Of a stretch of DNA of 64,000 nucleotides, positions 44,802-54,867 are shown piece by piece. The number at the start of each line of letters is the position of its first letter. The stretch's first letter is position 1. A program made the translations under genes and the position numbers. This DNA comes from Streptomyces coacervatus. Its GTDB lineage: Bacteria > Actinomycetota > Actinomycetes > Streptomycetales > Streptomycetaceae. The DNA is taken from the NCBI RefSeq assembly GCF_029223485.1, contig NZ_JARHTP010000003.1, positions 372,001 to 436,000 of the forward strand, written 5' to 3'. Below the pieces are notes generated by a model. That model searched no databases. It was not told the origin of the DNA and was given only the letters and a program-made list of their open reading frames with translations.

Positions 44802-45899
44802 CTAGTGGTGTGCACGCCTGGCGGCGATCGCCTCGTACACCATGCCGACGAGCAGGTCGTCGGCGTCCCGGCGGCCGAACTCGGCGGCAGCGCGCGACAT
44901 CTCGTACAGCCGGTGCGGGTCGGCGAGCACGGGCAGGACGTTGCCCCGTACCCAGTCGGGCGTCAGTTCCGCGTCGTCGACCAGCAGTCCGCCGCCGGCC
45001 TTGACCACCGGCTGGGCGTTCAGCCGCTGTTCGCCGTTGCCGATGGGCAGCGGGACGTAGGCGGCCGGGAGTCCGACGGCGGAGAGTTCGGCGACGGTCA
45101 TCGCGCCCGCGCGGCAGAGCATCATGTCGGCCGCGGCGTACGCGAGGTCCATCCGGTCCAGGTAACTTACCGGGATGTACGGGGGCATTCCCGGCATCTG
45201 CTGCACATGCGGCAGTTCGTTCTTCGGGCCGACCGCGTGCAGGATCTGGATACCGGCCTGCTGGAGCCAGGGTGCGACCTGCTGGACGACCTCGTTGAGG
45301 CGGCGGGCGCCCTGCGAGCCGCCCGAGACCAGCAGCGTGGGCAGGTTGGGGTCGAGGCCGAACATCGCGCGGGCCTCGGGGCGGGCCGCGGCCCGGTCGA
45401 GGGTGGCGATGGTGCGGCGCAGCGGGATGCCGATGTAGCGGGCGTCGCGCAGCTTGCTGTCCGGGGTGGAGACGGCGACCTTGGCGGCGTAGCGCGAGCC
45501 GATCTTGTTGGCGAGGCCGGGGCGGGCGTTGGCCTCGTGGATGATGATCGGCACGCCGAGGCGCTTGGCGGCGAGATAGCCGGGCAGGGCGACATAGCCG
45601 CCGAAACCGACGACGGCGTCCGCCTTGGTGCGCTCCAGGATCTGCTCGGTCGCCTTGATCGTGCCGCGCAGCCGGCCCGGGACGGTGATCAGTTCGGGCG
45701 TCGGCTTGCGCGGCAGCGGTACGGCGGGGATCAGCGCGAGCTCGTAGCCCCGCTGCGGAACGAGCGTGGTCTCAAGGCCCCGCTCCGTGCCCAGGGCCGT
45801 GATCCCCACGGTGGGGTCCTGCCTGCGCAGGGCGTCCGCGAGGGCGAGCGCGGGCTCGATGTGGCCGGCGGTCCCCCCACCGGCGAGTACGACATGCAC
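44802..45899 (-). CDS. murG: MurG, lipid II-forming GlcNAc transferase
   Basis: Adds GlcNAc to lipid I on the inner membrane face, making lipid II. It has 365 residues. The N-terminal loop is LAGGGTAGHIEPALALADAL, VVGFGGYVALP lies mid-domain, and LLVSGGSQGARRLNEVV marks the UDP-GlcNAc domain; RAGAMTVAELSAVGLPAAYVP is the conserved donor site. It lies between ftsW and ftsQ with gaps of 6 bp. murC, which often follows murG in other bacteria, is not here. Confidence 0.97.
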   Translation of the reverse strand: MHVVLAGGGTAGHIEPALALADALRRQDPTVGITALGTERGLETTLVPQRGYELALIPAVPLPRKPTPELITVPGRLRGTIKATEQILERTKADAVVGFGGYVALPGYLAAKRLGVPIIIHEANARPGLANKIGSRYAAKVAVSTPDSKLRDARYIGIPLRRTIATLDRAAARPEARAMFGLDPNLPTLLVSGGSQGARRLNEVVQQVAPWLQQAGIQILHAVGPKNELPHVQQMPGMPPYIPVSYLDRMDLAYAAADMMLCRAGAMTVAELSAVGLPAAYVPLPIGNGEQRLNAQPVVKAGGGLLVDDAELTPDWVRGNVLPVLADPHRLYEMSRAAAEFGRRDADDLLVGMVYEAIAARRAHH

Positions 45900-45905
45900 C
45901 GAAAT

Positions 45906-47267
45906 TCACCGCTCTCCGGACGAGCGCGCCGCCGAGGCACGCCGTCGCATCGTGTTCCATCTCCGAGGCCCCCGGTCCCGCACGGCGCCTCCCGCCCGCT
46001 TTCTACCAAAGCGGGGTTGCCGCAGGGAAAGCGCCGCCCGCGCAGCGGGCTCGTCACGCGCGAACGCGATCATCAGCCCGATGGCGAACATGGTCGGCAG
46101 CAGGGCGGATCCTCCGTAGGAGAACAGCGGGAGGGGGACACCGGCGATCGGCAGCAGGCCTAGCACCGCACCGATGTTGATCACGGCCTGGGCCGTGATC
46201 CAGGTGGTCACGCCTCCCGCGGCATACCTGACGAAGGGGTCCTCCGTACGTCCGGCCACGCGGATACCCGCATAGCCTAGAGCCGCGAAGAGGGCGAGCA
46301 CCGACAGCGTCCCGGCCAGGCCCAGTTCCTCACCGGTGACGGCGAAGATGAAGTCCGTGTGCGCTTCTGGGAGTTGGCCCCATTTTTCCACACTCGCACC
46401 GAGCCCGGATCCGAAGATTCCGCCTGATGCGAGCGCATAGATCCCGTGCACGGCCTGCCAGCAGTCGGCGACCCCGGACTTCGGCTCGGTGGCGCCGATG
46501 CAGGCGAGCCGGGCCATGCGGTTCGGGCTGGTCTTGATGAGGATCACACCGATTGCGGATGCGACCGACAGCACGCCGACGAACAGCCGGGTGGGTGCCC
46601 CGGCCAGCCACAGCAGTCCGAAAAGGATCGCCGTCAGGATGATCGCCGTACCCATGTCGCCGCCGAGCATGATCAGCCCGAGCAGCATGAACGCGACCGG
46701 AACGAGCGGCACCAGCATGTGCTTCCACTGGTTGAGCAGCCTCTTGTCCTGCTTGCGGGCCAGCAGGTCCGCGCCCCACAGCACCAGCGCCAGCTTGCCG
46801 AACTCGCTGGGCTGGATCTGGAAGGAGCCGCCGAGCGAGATCCAGTTCTGGTTGCCGTTGACCGACATCCCTATCCCCGGCACCTGCACCAGCGCCATCA
46901 GGAAGACGGCGCCCGCGAGGATCGGGTAGGCCAGTGCCCGGTGCAGCTTCACCGGCATCAGCGAGGCGATCAGCAGCAGGACACCTCCGATGACGGCGGC
47001 GAGGAGCTGTTTGCGGAAGAAGTACGAGCCCGGCAGGGACATCTGCAGCGCCGTGATCTGGGAGGCCGAGTAGACCATCACCAGACCGAGCACGGTGATC
47101 AGCAGGCTGCCGCCCATGATCAGGTAGTACGCGGTCAGCGGCCGGTCCCAGGCGCGCTTGGCGTTGAGATACATACGACGCAGGGAGTTGTCGCGGGCCG
47201 GCCTGGCCCCGGCGGGCCGTCTGACGGCCCCCTGCACGGGCGGACGTCCGGTACGGCTACCGGGCAT
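45906..47267 (-). CDS. ftsW: FtsW, septal peptidoglycan glycosyltransferase (SEDS)
   Basis: Polymerises lipid II at the septum with FtsI. It has 453 residues and about ten transmembrane helices. The SEDS features GGSFQIQPSEFGKLALVLW, LGGDMGTAIIL and the C-terminal PLPLFSYGGSALL are all visible, as is the aspartate region of the large extracellular loop (AHTDFIFAVTGEELGL). Cytosolic termini are rich in Arg. It lies 72 bp after murD. Confidence 0.96.
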   Translation of the reverse strand: MPGSRTGRPPVQGAVRRPAGARPARDNSLRRMYLNAKRAWDRPLTAYYLIMGGSLLITVLGLVMVYSASQITALQMSLPGSYFFRKQLLAAVIGGVLLLIASLMPVKLHRALAYPILAGAVFLMALVQVPGIGMSVNGNQNWISLGGSFQIQPSEFGKLALVLWGADLLARKQDKRLLNQWKHMLVPLVPVAFMLLGLIMLGGDMGTAIILTAILFGLLWLAGAPTRLFVGVLSVASAIGVILIKTSPNRMARLACIGATEPKSGVADCWQAVHGIYALASGGIFGSGLGASVEKWGQLPEAHTDFIFAVTGEELGLAGTLSVLALFAALGYAGIRVAGRTEDPFVRYAAGGVTTWITAQAVINIGAVLGLLPIAGVPLPLFSYGGSALLPTMFAIGLMIAFARDEPAARAALSLRQPRFGRKRAGGAVRDRGPRRWNTMRRRASAARSSGER

Positions 47268-47339
47268 CGGGTCCTCCGCTGTACGTCGGCGACGATCCCA
47301 CGCGTCCCTCCCAAGGTCGCCCGGCTGCAGGCGGCCGGG

Positions 47340-48758
47340 TCAGGCGCCGAGTCCGCGGACCGCTGCTGCGAACGCGTCACCGCGCTTGTTGTAGTTGGCG
47401 AACATGTCCATCGAGGCGCAGGCCGGGGCCAGCAGCACCGTGTCGCCTGCGGCCGCGAGCCGCTGGGCCTCCTGGACAGCCGCGAGCATCGCCCCAGTGT
47501 CGGTCCGGTCGAGGTCGACGACGGGTACTTCGGGCGCGTGTCGCACAAGGGCTTCACGGATGAGGGCGCGGTCCTTGCCGATGAGCACGACACCGCGGAG
47601 CCGCTTTGCCGACTTGGCGACCAGCTCGTCGAAGGTCGCACCCTTGGCAAGCCCGCCCGCGATCCACACGATGGACTCGTACGCCGCCAACGAGGCCTGA
47701 GCCGCGTGCGTGTTGGTGGCCTTGGAGTCGTCGATGTAGGCGACCCCGGCCACATCGGCCACATGCGCGATGCGGTGCGCGTCCGGGGTGAAGTTGCGAA
47801 GGCCGTCGCGGACGGCCGCGGCGGGCACCCCGAAGGCGCGCGCGAGGGCCGCCGCCGCAAGGGCGTTGGCGATGTTGTGCGGGGCCGGCGGGTTGACGTC
47901 GGAGACCTCGGCGAGCTCCTGGGCGTTCTGCTGCCGGTTCTCCACGAAGGCGCGGTCGACCAGGATTCCGTCCACGACGCCGAGTTGGGACGGGCCCGGG
48001 GCGGAGAGGGTGAAGCCGACGGCCCGGCAGCCCTCCTCGACGTCCGCCTCACGCACCAGGTCCTCGGTGGCCTTGTCGGCGGCGTTGTAGACGCAGGCGA
48101 CGCGATTGCCCTCGTAGATACGGCCCTTGTCGGCGGCGTACGCCTCCATGGAGCCGTGCCAGTCGAGGTGGTCGGGCGCCAGGTTCAGGACGGCGGCCGA
48201 GTGGGCGCGCAGGGAGGGCGCCCAGTGCAGCTGGTAGCTGGACAACTCCACGGCCAGGACGTCGTACTGCTCATCGCCGAGTACGACATCGAGGAGCGAG
48301 ACGCCGATGTTGCCGACAGCGGCGGTCTTGAGCCCCGCGGCCCGCAGGATCGATGCCAGCATCTGGACGGTGGTGGTCTTGCCGTTGGTGCCGGTGACGG
48401 CCAGCCAGGGGGCCGCGTCGGGGCCCCGGAGCCGCCAGGCGAGCTCTACGTCGCCCCAGATCTCCAGGCCGGCCTCGCGGGCCGCCGTGAACAGCGGCTT
48501 GTCCGGCTTCCAGCCGGGGGTGGTGACGATCAGCTCGGTGCCCGCGGGCAGGGTCGCGCCGTCACCGAGTCGCACCGTGATGCCCAGCGCCTCCAGTTCG
48601 GCGGCCTGCTCACGCGCGCGTGCGTCGTCGCCGTCGTTGACGACCGTGACGACAGCCCCGCGCGCGTGCAGCACCTTGGCCGCCGGGATACCGGAGACGC
48701 CGAGCCCGGCGACGGTGACGTGCTTGCCCTGCCAGTCGGTCACTTGTCCGCTGCCCAT
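47340..48758 (-). CDS. murD: UDP-MurNAc-L-alanine--D-glutamate ligase
   Basis: ATP-dependent addition of D-Glu to UDP-MurNAc-L-Ala in the cytosol. The Rossmann start is VTVAGLGVSGIPAAKVL, the ATP loop VTGTNGKTTTVQML, and the DDSKATNTHAAQAS and APACASMDMF motifs of Mur ligases are present. ATG at 48758 gives 472 residues; GTG at 48743 overlaps the mraY stop as GTGA and is an equally good start. It reads into the ftsW gene without a terminator. Confidence 0.96.
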   Translation of the reverse strand: MGSGQVTDWQGKHVTVAGLGVSGIPAAKVLHARGAVVTVVNDGDDARAREQAAELEALGITVRLGDGATLPAGTELIVTTPGWKPDKPLFTAAREAGLEIWGDVELAWRLRGPDAAPWLAVTGTNGKTTTVQMLASILRAAGLKTAAVGNIGVSLLDVVLGDEQYDVLAVELSSYQLHWAPSLRAHSAAVLNLAPDHLDWHGSMEAYAADKGRIYEGNRVACVYNAADKATEDLVREADVEEGCRAVGFTLSAPGPSQLGVVDGILVDRAFVENRQQNAQELAEVSDVNPPAPHNIANALAAAALARAFGVPAAAVRDGLRNFTPDAHRIAHVADVAGVAYIDDSKATNTHAAQASLAAYESIVWIAGGLAKGATFDELVAKSAKRLRGVVLIGKDRALIREALVRHAPEVPVVDLDRTDTGAMLAAVQEAQRLAAAGDTVLLAPACASMDMFANYNKRGDAFAAAVRGLGA

Positions 48759-49813
48759 CCCGCGTAGAAGAGCCCCAGTCCTACGATCACGCAGATGCCC
48801 TGAATGATCCAGAAACGGACCACGACCAGGACTTCGGACCAGCCCTTGAGTTCGAAGTGGTGCTGGAGTGGCGCCATCCGGAAGACGCGCCTGCCGGTGA
48901 GGCGGAAGGAGCCGACCTGGATGACCACCGACATGGTGATGAGCACGAACAGGCCGCCCATGATGGCCACCAGCAGCTCCGTGCGGGAGAGGATGGCCAG
49001 GCCCGTGAGGACACCGCCGAGGGCGAGCGAACCGGTGTCACCCATGAAGATCTTGGCGGGCGAGGTGTTCCACCACAGGAAGCCCAGGCAGGCACCCATC
49101 AGCGCGGAGGCGATGACCGCGAGGTCGAGCGGGTCGCGCACCTCGTAGCAGGCGTTCGGGTTGGTCAGGGTCTGCGCGTTGGCGCAGGACTCCTGGAACT
49201 GCCAGACACCGATGAACGTGTATGCGCCGAAGACCAGCACCGAGGCGCCGGTGGCGAGGCCGTCCAGACCATCGGTGAGGTTCACGCCGTTCGACATCGC
49301 GAGGATCATGAACAGCGCCCAGACCACGAACAGCACCGGGCCGATCGACCAGCCGAAGTCCGTGATGAACGACAGCTTCGTCGAGCCGGGTGTGTTGCCG
49401 CGGGCGTCCTGGAACTGCAGGGCGAGCACCGCGAAGCTGATGCCGACGATCAGCTGGCCGGCCATCTTCGCCTTGGCCCTGAGGCCCAGTGAACGCCGCT
49501 TGACGATCTTGATGTAGTCGTCGAGGAAGCCGACCAGGCCCATGCCGACCATCAGGCCGAGCACCAGCACGCCCGAGTAGGTCGGGGCGTAGCCGGTGAT
49601 CACCTTGGACAGGAAGTAGGCGGCGACCGTCGCCAGGATGAAGGCGATACCGCCCATCGTGGGCGTACCGCGCTTGCTGGCGTGCTCGCGCGGGCCGTCG
49701 TCCCGGATGTACTGGCCGTAGCCCTTGCGGGCCAGCAGCTTGATCAGCAGCGGGGTGCCGACCAGCGTCAGGAAGAGGCCAATGACTCCCGAGAACAGGA
49801 TCTGCTTCATCAT
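48740..49813 (-). CDS. mraY: Phospho-MurNAc-pentapeptide translocase MraY
   Basis: Integral membrane enzyme that joins UDP-MurNAc-pentapeptide to undecaprenyl phosphate, making lipid I. It has 357 residues and ten helices. The magnesium-binding aspartates lie in GFLDDYIKIVKRR; NLTDGLDGLATG, FMGDTGSLALGG and the cytosolic PLQHHFELKGWSE histidine motif are all present. Its start overlaps the murF stop by 4 bp. Confidence 0.97.
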   Translation of the reverse strand: MMKQILFSGVIGLFLTLVGTPLLIKLLARKGYGQYIRDDGPREHASKRGTPTMGGIAFILATVAAYFLSKVITGYAPTYSGVLVLGLMVGMGLVGFLDDYIKIVKRRSLGLRAKAKMAGQLIVGISFAVLALQFQDARGNTPGSTKLSFITDFGWSIGPVLFVVWALFMILAMSNGVNLTDGLDGLATGASVLVFGAYTFIGVWQFQESCANAQTLTNPNACYEVRDPLDLAVIASALMGACLGFLWWNTSPAKIFMGDTGSLALGGVLTGLAILSRTELLVAIMGGLFVLITMSVVIQVGSFRLTGRRVFRMAPLQHHFELKGWSEVLVVVRFWIIQGICVIVGLGLFYAGWAADK

Positions 49814-51216
49814 CGGGCGGCAACCTCACCCTCGGCACCGGTCTCAAGCAGCGCCTGGGCGACGCTCTCGAGGCCGACCGAACGGGACGCCTTCACGAGT
49901 ACGACGTCCCCCGGGCGCAACTCGCTGCGCAACAGGTCGACCGCCGCCTGTGCGTCGGACACGTGCACCGACTCCTCACCCCACGAACCCTCGTTATATG
50001 CGCCCAGTTGCAGCCAGGACGCTTCCCTGCCCCCGACCGCGACGAGCTTGCCGACATTGAGCCGGACGGCGAGCCGTCCGACCGCGTCGTGCTCGGCGAG
50101 CGCCTCGTCCCCGAGCTCGGCCATCTTGCCGAGCACCGCCCAGGTCCGCCGCCCCCGGCCCATGGCCGCGAGCGCGCGCAGGGCGGCTCGCATGGACTCG
50201 GGGTTGGCGTTGTAGGCGTCGTTGACGATGGTCACGCCGTCCGGCCGCTCGGTGACCTCCATGCGCCAGCGGGAGAGGGAGCCCGCCTCGGAGAGCGCGG
50301 TGGCGATCTCTTCCGCGGACATGCCCAGCTCATGGGCGACGGCGGCCGCGGCGAGCGCGTTCGACACGTGGTGCTCACCGTACAGGCGCATGGTCACGTC
50401 GCTTGCACCGGAGGGTGTGCGAAGCATGAAGGAGGGCTGTCCGCTGTCCGTGAGTCGTACGTTCTCGGCGCGTACGTCCGCTTCGTCGGCCTCGCCGAAA
50501 AGGATCACCTTCGCCTTCGTACGGGATGCCATGGCCCGTACGAGGGGGTCGTCCGCGTTGAGGATCGCGGCACCGTCCTCCGGAAGGGCTTCCACGAGTT
50601 CGCCCTTGGCCTGCGCGATCTGCTCGCGGCCGCCGAACTCGCCGATGTGGGCGGTGCCGACGTTGAGGACGAGGCCGATCTTCGGGGGCGTCAGATCCGT
50701 GAGGTAGCGGATGTGGCCGATGCCGCGGGCGCCCATCTCCAGCACGAGGAACTTCGTCTCCTCGGTGGCGGTGAGCGCGGTGAGCGGCAGCCCGATCTCG
50801 TTGTTGAGCGAGCCCGGCGTGAACACCGTCGGCGCCTTGCGCTGCAGGACCTGGGCGATCAGGTCCTTGGTGCTGGTCTTGCCCGCGGAGCCGGTGAGGG
50901 CCACGAGGGTCGTGCCGAGGCGTCGTACGACATGGCGGGCGAGGGCGCCGAGGGCGCTTTGGACGTCCTCGACGACGATCGCGGGCACGCCGACGGGGCG
51001 CGACGCCAGTACGGCGACCGCGCCCGCTTCGACGACCTGTGCGGCGAAGTCGTGGCCGTCCACGCGTTCGCCGACGAAGGCGACGAAGAGGCTGCCTGGC
51101 TGCACCTCGCGGGAGTCCCGGACGACCGGAGCCGTGACCTGGACGGACGGATCCGGTATGTCATGCGTCTGCCCGCCGACGACTGCTGCGATCTCGGCGA
51201 GAGAGAGGGCGATCAC
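49810..51216 (-). CDS. murF: UDP-MurNAc-tripeptide--D-alanyl-D-alanine ligase
   Basis: Last cytosolic step of the peptidoglycan precursor: adds D-Ala-D-Ala. It has 468 residues. The ATP loop is LTGSAGKTSTKDLI, and LEMGARGIGHI, NVGTAHIGEFG and NDAYNANPESMRAAL are family motifs. GTG at 51216 has GGGA 8 bases upstream and follows the murE stop by 4 bp; the frame stays open to 51453 inside murE. The stop overlaps mraY. Confidence 0.96.
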   Translation of the reverse strand: MIALSLAEIAAVVGGQTHDIPDPSVQVTAPVVRDSREVQPGSLFVAFVGERVDGHDFAAQVVEAGAVAVLASRPVGVPAIVVEDVQSALGALARHVVRRLGTTLVALTGSAGKTSTKDLIAQVLQRKAPTVFTPGSLNNEIGLPLTALTATEETKFLVLEMGARGIGHIRYLTDLTPPKIGLVLNVGTAHIGEFGGREQIAQAKGELVEALPEDGAAILNADDPLVRAMASRTKAKVILFGEADEADVRAENVRLTDSGQPSFMLRTPSGASDVTMRLYGEHHVSNALAAAAVAHELGMSAEEIATALSEAGSLSRWRMEVTERPDGVTIVNDAYNANPESMRAALRALAAMGRGRRTWAVLGKMAELGDEALAEHDAVGRLAVRLNVGKLVAVGGREASWLQLGAYNEGSWGEESVHVSDAQAAVDLLRSELRPGDVVLVKASRSVGLESVAQALLETGAEGEVAAR

Positions 51217-51220
51217 AAGT

Positions 51221-52876
51221 TCATCCCTGGGTCTTCTGGATAGCTTCGCGAAGCACCTGGCGGTCGTCGAAGGGACGGACCACCCCGGCGATGTCCTGGC
51301 CCTGCTCATGACCCTTGCCCGCGACCAGCACGGTGTCCCCGGGCCGTGCTCGGGCGACGGCTGCGGCGATCGCGGCGGCCCGGTCCTCGAAGACCTGGAC
51401 CTCACCGCGCTCGTGTGCTGGTACGGACGCCGCGCCCTCGAGCATGGTTGCAAGGATCGCGAGGGGGTCCTCGGAGCGGGGGTTGTCGGAGGTCAGTACG
51501 GCGGTGTCGGCGAGGCGGGCCGCGGCGGCGCCCATCGGCGCCCGCTTGGTCTTGTCCCGGTCGCCGCCGCAGCCGAGCACGACGTGCAGCTTGCCCTCGG
51601 TGACATGCCGCAGGGCGCGCAGGACCGATTCGACGGCGTCGGTCTTGTGGGCGTAGTCGACGACCGCGAGATACGGCTGCCCTGCGTCCACCCGCTCCAG
51701 GCGGCCCGGCACGCCCGGCACGGCGGCGATGCCGTCGGCGGCGGTCTGCGGGTCTAGGCCCGCGGCGGCCAGGGCGACGATCGCGGCGAGGGTGTTGGCC
51801 ACGTTGAACGGGCCGGCGATCGGCGACTTGGCGGCGATCCGCTCGCCCTGGGGGCCGATCACGGTGAACGTCGAGTCCATGGAGCCGATTTCGACGTCCG
51901 CGGCGCGCCAGTCGGCGTCGGGGTGGCCCTCGGCGGAGAAGGTGACGACCGCAACGGTGGCCTCCTTGGCCAGCCGGCGGCCGTACTCGTCGTCGAGGTT
52001 GACGACGCCGAGTCTGCTGCGTGTCGGCGTGAACAACTGCGCCTTGGCCCGGAAGTAGTCCTCCATGTCGGAGTGGAACTCCATGTGTTCCGGGCTGAGG
52101 TTGGTGAAGACGCCGATGTCGAAGACGCAGCCGTCGACCCGGCCGAGGACCAGCGCATGGCTGGAGACCTCCATGGCGACGGCCTCGACGCCGCGCTCGC
52201 GCATCACCGCGAACAGGGCCTGCAGATCGGTGGCTTCGGGGGTGGTGCGCTCGGACTTGATGCGCTCGTCGCCGATGCGCATCTCGACCGTGCCGATGAG
52301 GCCGGTGTTGCTCTTGGTTTTCAGACCGCCCTCGACGAGATAGGCGGTGGTGGTCTTGCCGGAGGTGCCGGTGATGCCGATCTGCAGCAGATCGCGGCCC
52401 GGGTGGCCGTAGATCGTCGCCGCCAGCTCGCCCATCTGTGCGCGCGGGTCGTCGACGACCAGGACCGGGAGCCCGGTGGCCGCGGCGCGCTGAGCGCCGG
52501 TCGGATCGGTCAGCACGGCGACCGCGCCGAGGCCGGCGGCCTGGGTGACGAAGTCGGCGCCGTGCAGGCGGGCGCCCGGGAGGGCGGCGTACAGGTCGCC
52601 GGAGCGGACGGCGCGCGAGTCATGGGTGATGCCCGTGACCTCTGCGGCGCCCTCCGGCGCGGTGGCACCCAGCTGATCGGCGAGTTCCGCGAGGGGTGTG
52701 GCGGAGACCTGCACCGGCCTGGGCGGCCCCGGGTATGTCACGGATACGCCCTTCTGGGTGGTTTGGGACTGATCAGCGTGTGGCACGGCGGTGAGCGTAC
52801 CGGGCGCACCCGCTTGCGGGCGAAGTGAGTGCGCGGGCATGGGGCGGTTCCCGGGATCGGGAGTGATCATGGTCAC
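51221..52876 (-). CDS. murE: UDP-MurNAc-tripeptide synthetase (diaminopimelate-adding)
   Basis: Adds diaminopimelate, LL-DAP in Streptomyces, to UDP-MurNAc-L-Ala-D-Glu. The ATP loop is ITGTSGKTTTAYLVEGG; the carbamylated-lysine region and the DAP-specific motif TSDNPRSEDPLAI are clear. GTG at 52876 gives 551 residues with an N-terminal tail of about 55 residues rich in Pro, Gly and Gln; GTG at 52741 (after AAGGGCG) would remove 45 of these. It follows ftsI by 26 bp. Confidence 0.94.
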   Translation of the reverse strand: MTMITPDPGNRPMPAHSLRPQAGAPGTLTAVPHADQSQTTQKGVSVTYPGPPRPVQVSATPLAELADQLGATAPEGAAEVTGITHDSRAVRSGDLYAALPGARLHGADFVTQAAGLGAVAVLTDPTGAQRAAATGLPVLVVDDPRAQMGELAATIYGHPGRDLLQIGITGTSGKTTTAYLVEGGLKTKSNTGLIGTVEMRIGDERIKSERTTPEATDLQALFAVMRERGVEAVAMEVSSHALVLGRVDGCVFDIGVFTNLSPEHMEFHSDMEDYFRAKAQLFTPTRSRLGVVNLDDEYGRRLAKEATVAVVTFSAEGHPDADWRAADVEIGSMDSTFTVIGPQGERIAAKSPIAGPFNVANTLAAIVALAAAGLDPQTAADGIAAVPGVPGRLERVDAGQPYLAVVDYAHKTDAVESVLRALRHVTEGKLHVVLGCGGDRDKTKRAPMGAAAARLADTAVLTSDNPRSEDPLAILATMLEGAASVPAHERGEVQVFEDRAAAIAAAVARARPGDTVLVAGKGHEQGQDIAGVVRPFDDRQVLREAIQKTQG

Positions 52877-52902
52877 GGAGCGTTCCTGGCTGGTTGCACT
52901 GA

Positions 52903-54867
52903 TCAGAAGGTGACGGGCAGGTTCGCGGCCCGGGCCCCCGTGGGCGGGACCTGGAGGGTCTTCAGTGCGAACTCCATCACCTCCTTGTAGATGGGTCCGC
53001 AGATCTGGCCGCCGAAGTAACTCCCGCTCGTGGCGTTCTGGATGGCGCAGTAGACGGTGATGCGGGGATTGTCCGCAGGTGCGAATCCGGCGAACGACGA
53101 GGTGTAGCCGCGGTATTGGCCGGTGGCCGGATCCACTCGGTTCGCCGTACCCGTCTTGCCCGCGACCCGGTAGCCGGGGATGCGCGCCTTGTTGCCGGTT
53201 CCCTCACGGTCGTCGACGACCGACTCCAGCATCTGGGCGAGGGTCTTCGCCGTCTTCTCGCTGACGACCCTTGTCTTCTTGGGCTTCGCGGTCGGGGTGA
53301 AGCGCCCGTCGGGCCCCTTTGTGCCGCGCACGAGTGTCGGCTGGATGCGTACGCCGCCGTTGGCGATGGTCGAGTAGACGGACGCCGCCTGCAGCGCGCT
53401 GACGGACACGCCCTGGCCGAAAGGAATCGTGTACTGCTGCGACGTCGACCACTTCTCGGGCGGCGCGAGGATGCCCTTGGTCTCGCCGGGGAGGCCGAGT
53501 CCGGTGTAGCTGCCGATGCCGAACTTGCGCAGATACGAGTAGAGGACCTTGTTGGCCTGCGCCTGTGTCCTGCCCAGCTGGCCGGTGGCCAGGATGGTGC
53601 CGATGTTGCTGGACTTGGCGAGCACGCCGTTGAGCGTGAGGTTCCAGGTGTCGTGGTCGATGTCGTCCTTGAAGAGCCGGTCGCCGCGGTGCAGCCGGTT
53701 CGGCACGACGACATGCGTCAGCGGGGTGGCGACGTTCTCCTGCAGCACGGCAGCCATCGACATGATCTTGGCGGTGGAGCCGGGCTCGTAGGCGTCCTCG
53801 ACGGCCCAGTTGTGCAGGGCGTTGGGGTCCGCCTTGGAGAGGTCGCCCGGGTCGAAGCCGGGCGAGTTGGCCATCGCGAGGATCTCGCCGGTGCGGGTGT
53901 CCTGCACTATCACGTACCCGCGGTCCGCCCCGGACCTCCTCACCTGCTTGCTGATCGCGTTCTGCGCGGCCCACTGGATGTCGCGGTCGATGGTGAGCTC
54001 GACATCGCTGCCGGGCACCGCAGGGGTCTCGGTGGAGCCCGCGGTGGGCACCAGACGGCCGCCGGACTGGGCGTAGCGGATCTTGCCGTCCTTGCCCGCC
54101 AGGTCCTTGTTGAGCTCCTGCTCGACGCCTCCGCCGCCCTTGCCCTGGTCGTTGACCCAGCCCAGTACCCCGGCGGCGAGGTTGCCGTTGGGATAGATCC
54201 GCTTGCTGCTGGGGTCGGCGAAGACACCGGCGAGGACGTTGACCGTGGACTTGTCCTTCTCGCCCTTCGCGGTGAACGCGGACTTCAGGTCCTTGATCTG
54301 CTTCCAGACCTGCGGGGTCTGCCGGCGGGCCAGCAGGACGTAGCGCAGCTTCTTGTTCTTGGGCCGGAGCTTCTGGACGAGCGCGTCCTGGTCCAGGCCG
54401 AGGATCGGCGCGAGGAGCGCGGCCGCCTGCTCCGGCCCGTTGTCGATCTTCAGCTGGTCGCGGGTGAACATCGTGGGGTCGGCCGTCAGGTCGTACGCGT
54501 CCACGCTCGTCGCGAGGGCCACGCCGTTGCGGTCGAGGATGCCGCCGCGCTCGGCGGCCAGGACATGGCCCACATAGCGGTTCTGGTCGGCCTTGGCGGC
54601 GTACGCACTGGCGTCGACGGCCTGCACCTGCAACAGCCGTACGACGAAGGCGATCAGCACCAGGGTGAGCGCCAGGCTGACCATGCGCAGCCGGGGTTTG
54701 GGGCTGCCCAGCCTGAGGGCGCCCGGGGCTGCGGGGCGAGCCGGGGCCGGGCGGCGGGCGGGGCGGGCGCCGGGGGCCGGGCGCCGGGCGCCGGCGGCGG
54801 GGCGGTCGGGGCGCGCGGGGCCTGGCACGCGGCGGCGCGGCGGTTCCCTGTCGGACACTTCCGTCAC
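52903..54867 (-). CDS. ftsI: FtsI/PBP3, septal transpeptidase
   Basis: Class B penicillin-binding protein that cross-links septal peptidoglycan. It has 654 residues. An unusually Pro/Arg-rich cytosolic tail (about 55 residues) precedes the membrane anchor (MVSLALTLVLIAFVVRLLQV). The transpeptidase motifs are YEPGSTAKIMS (SxxK), KSSNIGT (SxN) and AGKTGTANR (KTG). No PASTA domains are seen. GTG at 54867 overlaps the ftsL stop (GTGA); GTG at 54858 is possible. The frame open to 55407 is not coding. Confidence 0.95.
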   Translation of the reverse strand: MTEVSDREPPRRRVPGPARPDRPAAGARRPAPGARPARRPAPARPAAPGALRLGSPKPRLRMVSLALTLVLIAFVVRLLQVQAVDASAYAAKADQNRYVGHVLAAERGGILDRNGVALATSVDAYDLTADPTMFTRDQLKIDNGPEQAAALLAPILGLDQDALVQKLRPKNKKLRYVLLARRQTPQVWKQIKDLKSAFTAKGEKDKSTVNVLAGVFADPSSKRIYPNGNLAAGVLGWVNDQGKGGGGVEQELNKDLAGKDGKIRYAQSGGRLVPTAGSTETPAVPGSDVELTIDRDIQWAAQNAISKQVRRSGADRGYVIVQDTRTGEILAMANSPGFDPGDLSKADPNALHNWAVEDAYEPGSTAKIMSMAAVLQENVATPLTHVVVPNRLHRGDRLFKDDIDHDTWNLTLNGVLAKSSNIGTILATGQLGRTQAQANKVLYSYLRKFGIGSYTGLGLPGETKGILAPPEKWSTSQQYTIPFGQGVSVSALQAASVYSTIANGGVRIQPTLVRGTKGPDGRFTPTAKPKKTRVVSEKTAKTLAQMLESVVDDREGTGNKARIPGYRVAGKTGTANRVDPATGQYRGYTSSFAGFAPADNPRITVYCAIQNATSGSYFGGQICGPIYKEVMEFALKTLQVPPTGARAANLPVTF

